From the NCBI GenBank assembly GCA_900128395.1, contig LT649236.1:1-64000 (forward strand): a stretch of DNA of 64,000 nt, written 5' to 3'. Shown one piece after another: positions 62,745 to 64,000 of the stretch. The position numbers and the translations under genes are program-made. The stretch comes from Stramenopiles sp. TOSAG23-2. Its lineage: Eukaryota; Sar. Every line of letters starts with the position of its first letter. The first letter of the stretch is position 1. The notes beneath the pieces are model-generated. The model saw only the letters and a program-made list of their open reading frames with translations, was not told the DNA's origin and did no database searches.

Positions 62745-64000
62745 GTTTGAGGCAGGAATAACAAAGGTGATTGTTGTAGTTGCTTCAGAAATGTATACAT
62801 CTTTCTTTTGTTCTTCTTCAATCGGTAATAATACACTGTATAATAAATGTTTTTTTTTTTTTTAGTTAGCAATAATAGTGTTCTAAATGCATAATGTGAA
62901 TGATGGACTTTCCTCCACCATCACCACAGCAGCAGCAGCAGAGTAGGTGCACATCACTAAAATCACGGAGACGACAAAAATGTTGATCAATCTTTGAAAT
63001 CATCATCCGTGCATCCGTGTCTGGTGCTCTGTCCGTGTGGAAAATCGCTGGCGGGCTGGTCAAAAGCAGAAGGTGCGCAGCTGGTTTATATAATGCTGTG
63101 TGCTTGTATTTTGATTTATATGGTGGTACTGTAGTGCTATTCATTCTTTATTCGTTCTATATATGAAGACTTTTTTTAAGAAGTGTGGATTTTTCCATTT
63201 AAACCGGCACACTATTGGAACTATTGATTTTTTACTGATTTAGTATATACACAGCATGTAGCATACAGACACCATTAAACAAAATGAAGAAGATGTTTTA
63301 AAAGGATTTATAAAAAGGAGGGGAGATTTGACATCATTACAAATACCATTGTGCAAAGAACGATACAAAAAACATGTAATATATATATTAATAAATGTAA
63401 GATATATATATCTATACACACACAACATCAAACAATTTAATAGAATATACAAATCTTATCAATTGGAAGATATATATATATATATAGAATATTATATTAT
63501 ATTATATCGTAGAATTGATTCGACAGATAGGTGAAATTTCCTAGATTAATCAATGTGGTATCAATCTCCTAAAAGAATAAATCTAACTTGTAAAAGTATA
63601 AGATGATCTTCAAATAATATTATATAAATAATATATTGTTTTATAAATTGTAAATTGTTAAGTTATAGAACTTATACAACTATATAACTCTCTTTTCTCA
63701 TGTACTATTCATGAATGTATGTAATTTGTTTGTATATTTACCAAATTGAATGATTTATAACGGCATTTCATCCAATTTATGGTATTTTAATGCTGTGAAT
63801 ATGGTATCGCAACATTGTGCCTTTTGTTCTCTTTGTTTTATTTAGGTACAATATTGTATTGTTAGAGGTACAGGTATTATATAATCCTCATAGCAGCCAT
63901 ACAATATTGTAAGAGGTATAATCCTCATAGCAGCCATATATAGACATATAACATATATAGACACTCTATGTTTCCATCTGTTTTTTTGAACACACAGAAA
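62745..64000. other. Upstream region of calpain-7 and right end of window
   Basis: 1.25 kb. About 300 bases upstream of calpain-7 (63045-63095) is a GC-rich patch (GCTGGCGGGCTGG, GCGCAGCTGG) like those near other starts. An ATG-less coding-like stretch lies at about 63262-63375. Bases 63380-63800 are AT-rich. At 63848-63938 a segment containing ACAATATTGT ... ATCCTCATAGCAGCCAT occurs twice in tandem, the second copy shorter. No tRNA or complete gene was seen. Confidence 0.5.

Noticed and set aside
1-64000. Bacterial or archaeal origin
   Set aside because: IFT140, tectonic, XRN1 and calpain-7, GT-AG introns and absence of operons or Shine-Dalgarno sites show a eukaryotic nuclear genome.
1-64000. 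Ciliate-type genetic code (TAA/TAG as Gln)
   Set aside because: Recognised genes end at TAA, TAG and TGA without in-frame stops inside conserved domains.
1-64000. tRNA, rRNA or CRISPR features
   Set aside because: I scanned intergenic sequence for GGTTCGAATCC-like T-arms and for regularly spaced repeats and saw none; the tandem repeats have two copies only and no spacers.

Overview
The window is nuclear DNA of a flagellated protist. It is AT-rich, with (TA)n tracts and runs of Asn, Lys and Gln codons. Genes are mostly single-exon. Four short introns can be placed (47, 85, 98 and 102 nt); all start GTAAGT and end AG. TAA, TAG and TGA all end genes, so the code is standard. IFT140, tectonic and an ERICH3-like protein show that the organism builds a cilium. 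The overall style suggests a stramenopile or other SAR-type protist; the lineage is inferred, not proven.

Layout: about 25 genes alternate in strand. 1-9 kb: the tail of an acidic protein, a 91-aa protein, a PDZ plus TAZ-like zinc-finger protein, and IFT140. 9-15 kb: an MFS sugar transporter, then 3.5 kb without a convincing gene that holds four different two-copy tandem duplications, then a small basic protein. 15-29 kb: a 2416-aa CABIN1/HIR3-like histone chaperone subunit, an LRR protein, the ERICH3-like protein and a 947-aa conserved protein. 29-41 kb: a type I membrane protein, a two-exon EF-hand protein, a HAD hydrolase, a START-like gene broken by an exact 139-bp tandem duplication, a 65-aa protein, a two-exon SDR-family protein and another EF-hand protein. 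41-51 kb: a small basic protein, a two-exon prominin-like membrane protein and a 1400-aa EF-hand/C2 protein. 51-64 kb: XRN1, tectonic, an endosulfine-like protein and calpain-7.

There is no operon logic. The recurring themes are cilium and membrane protrusion (IFT140, tectonic, ERICH3-like, prominin-like), calcium sensing (several EF-hand or C2 proteins, calpain-7) and basic cell machinery (XRN1, HIR3, endosulfine). Spacers between convergent genes share palindromic motifs (TACGAAGTA, AATTTACGC, ATATCAT repeats). Several upstream regions carry small GC-rich islands with CCAGGC/CAGCTGG words. Start codons were set to ATG throughout; several longer open frames begin at non-ATG codons and were trimmed.
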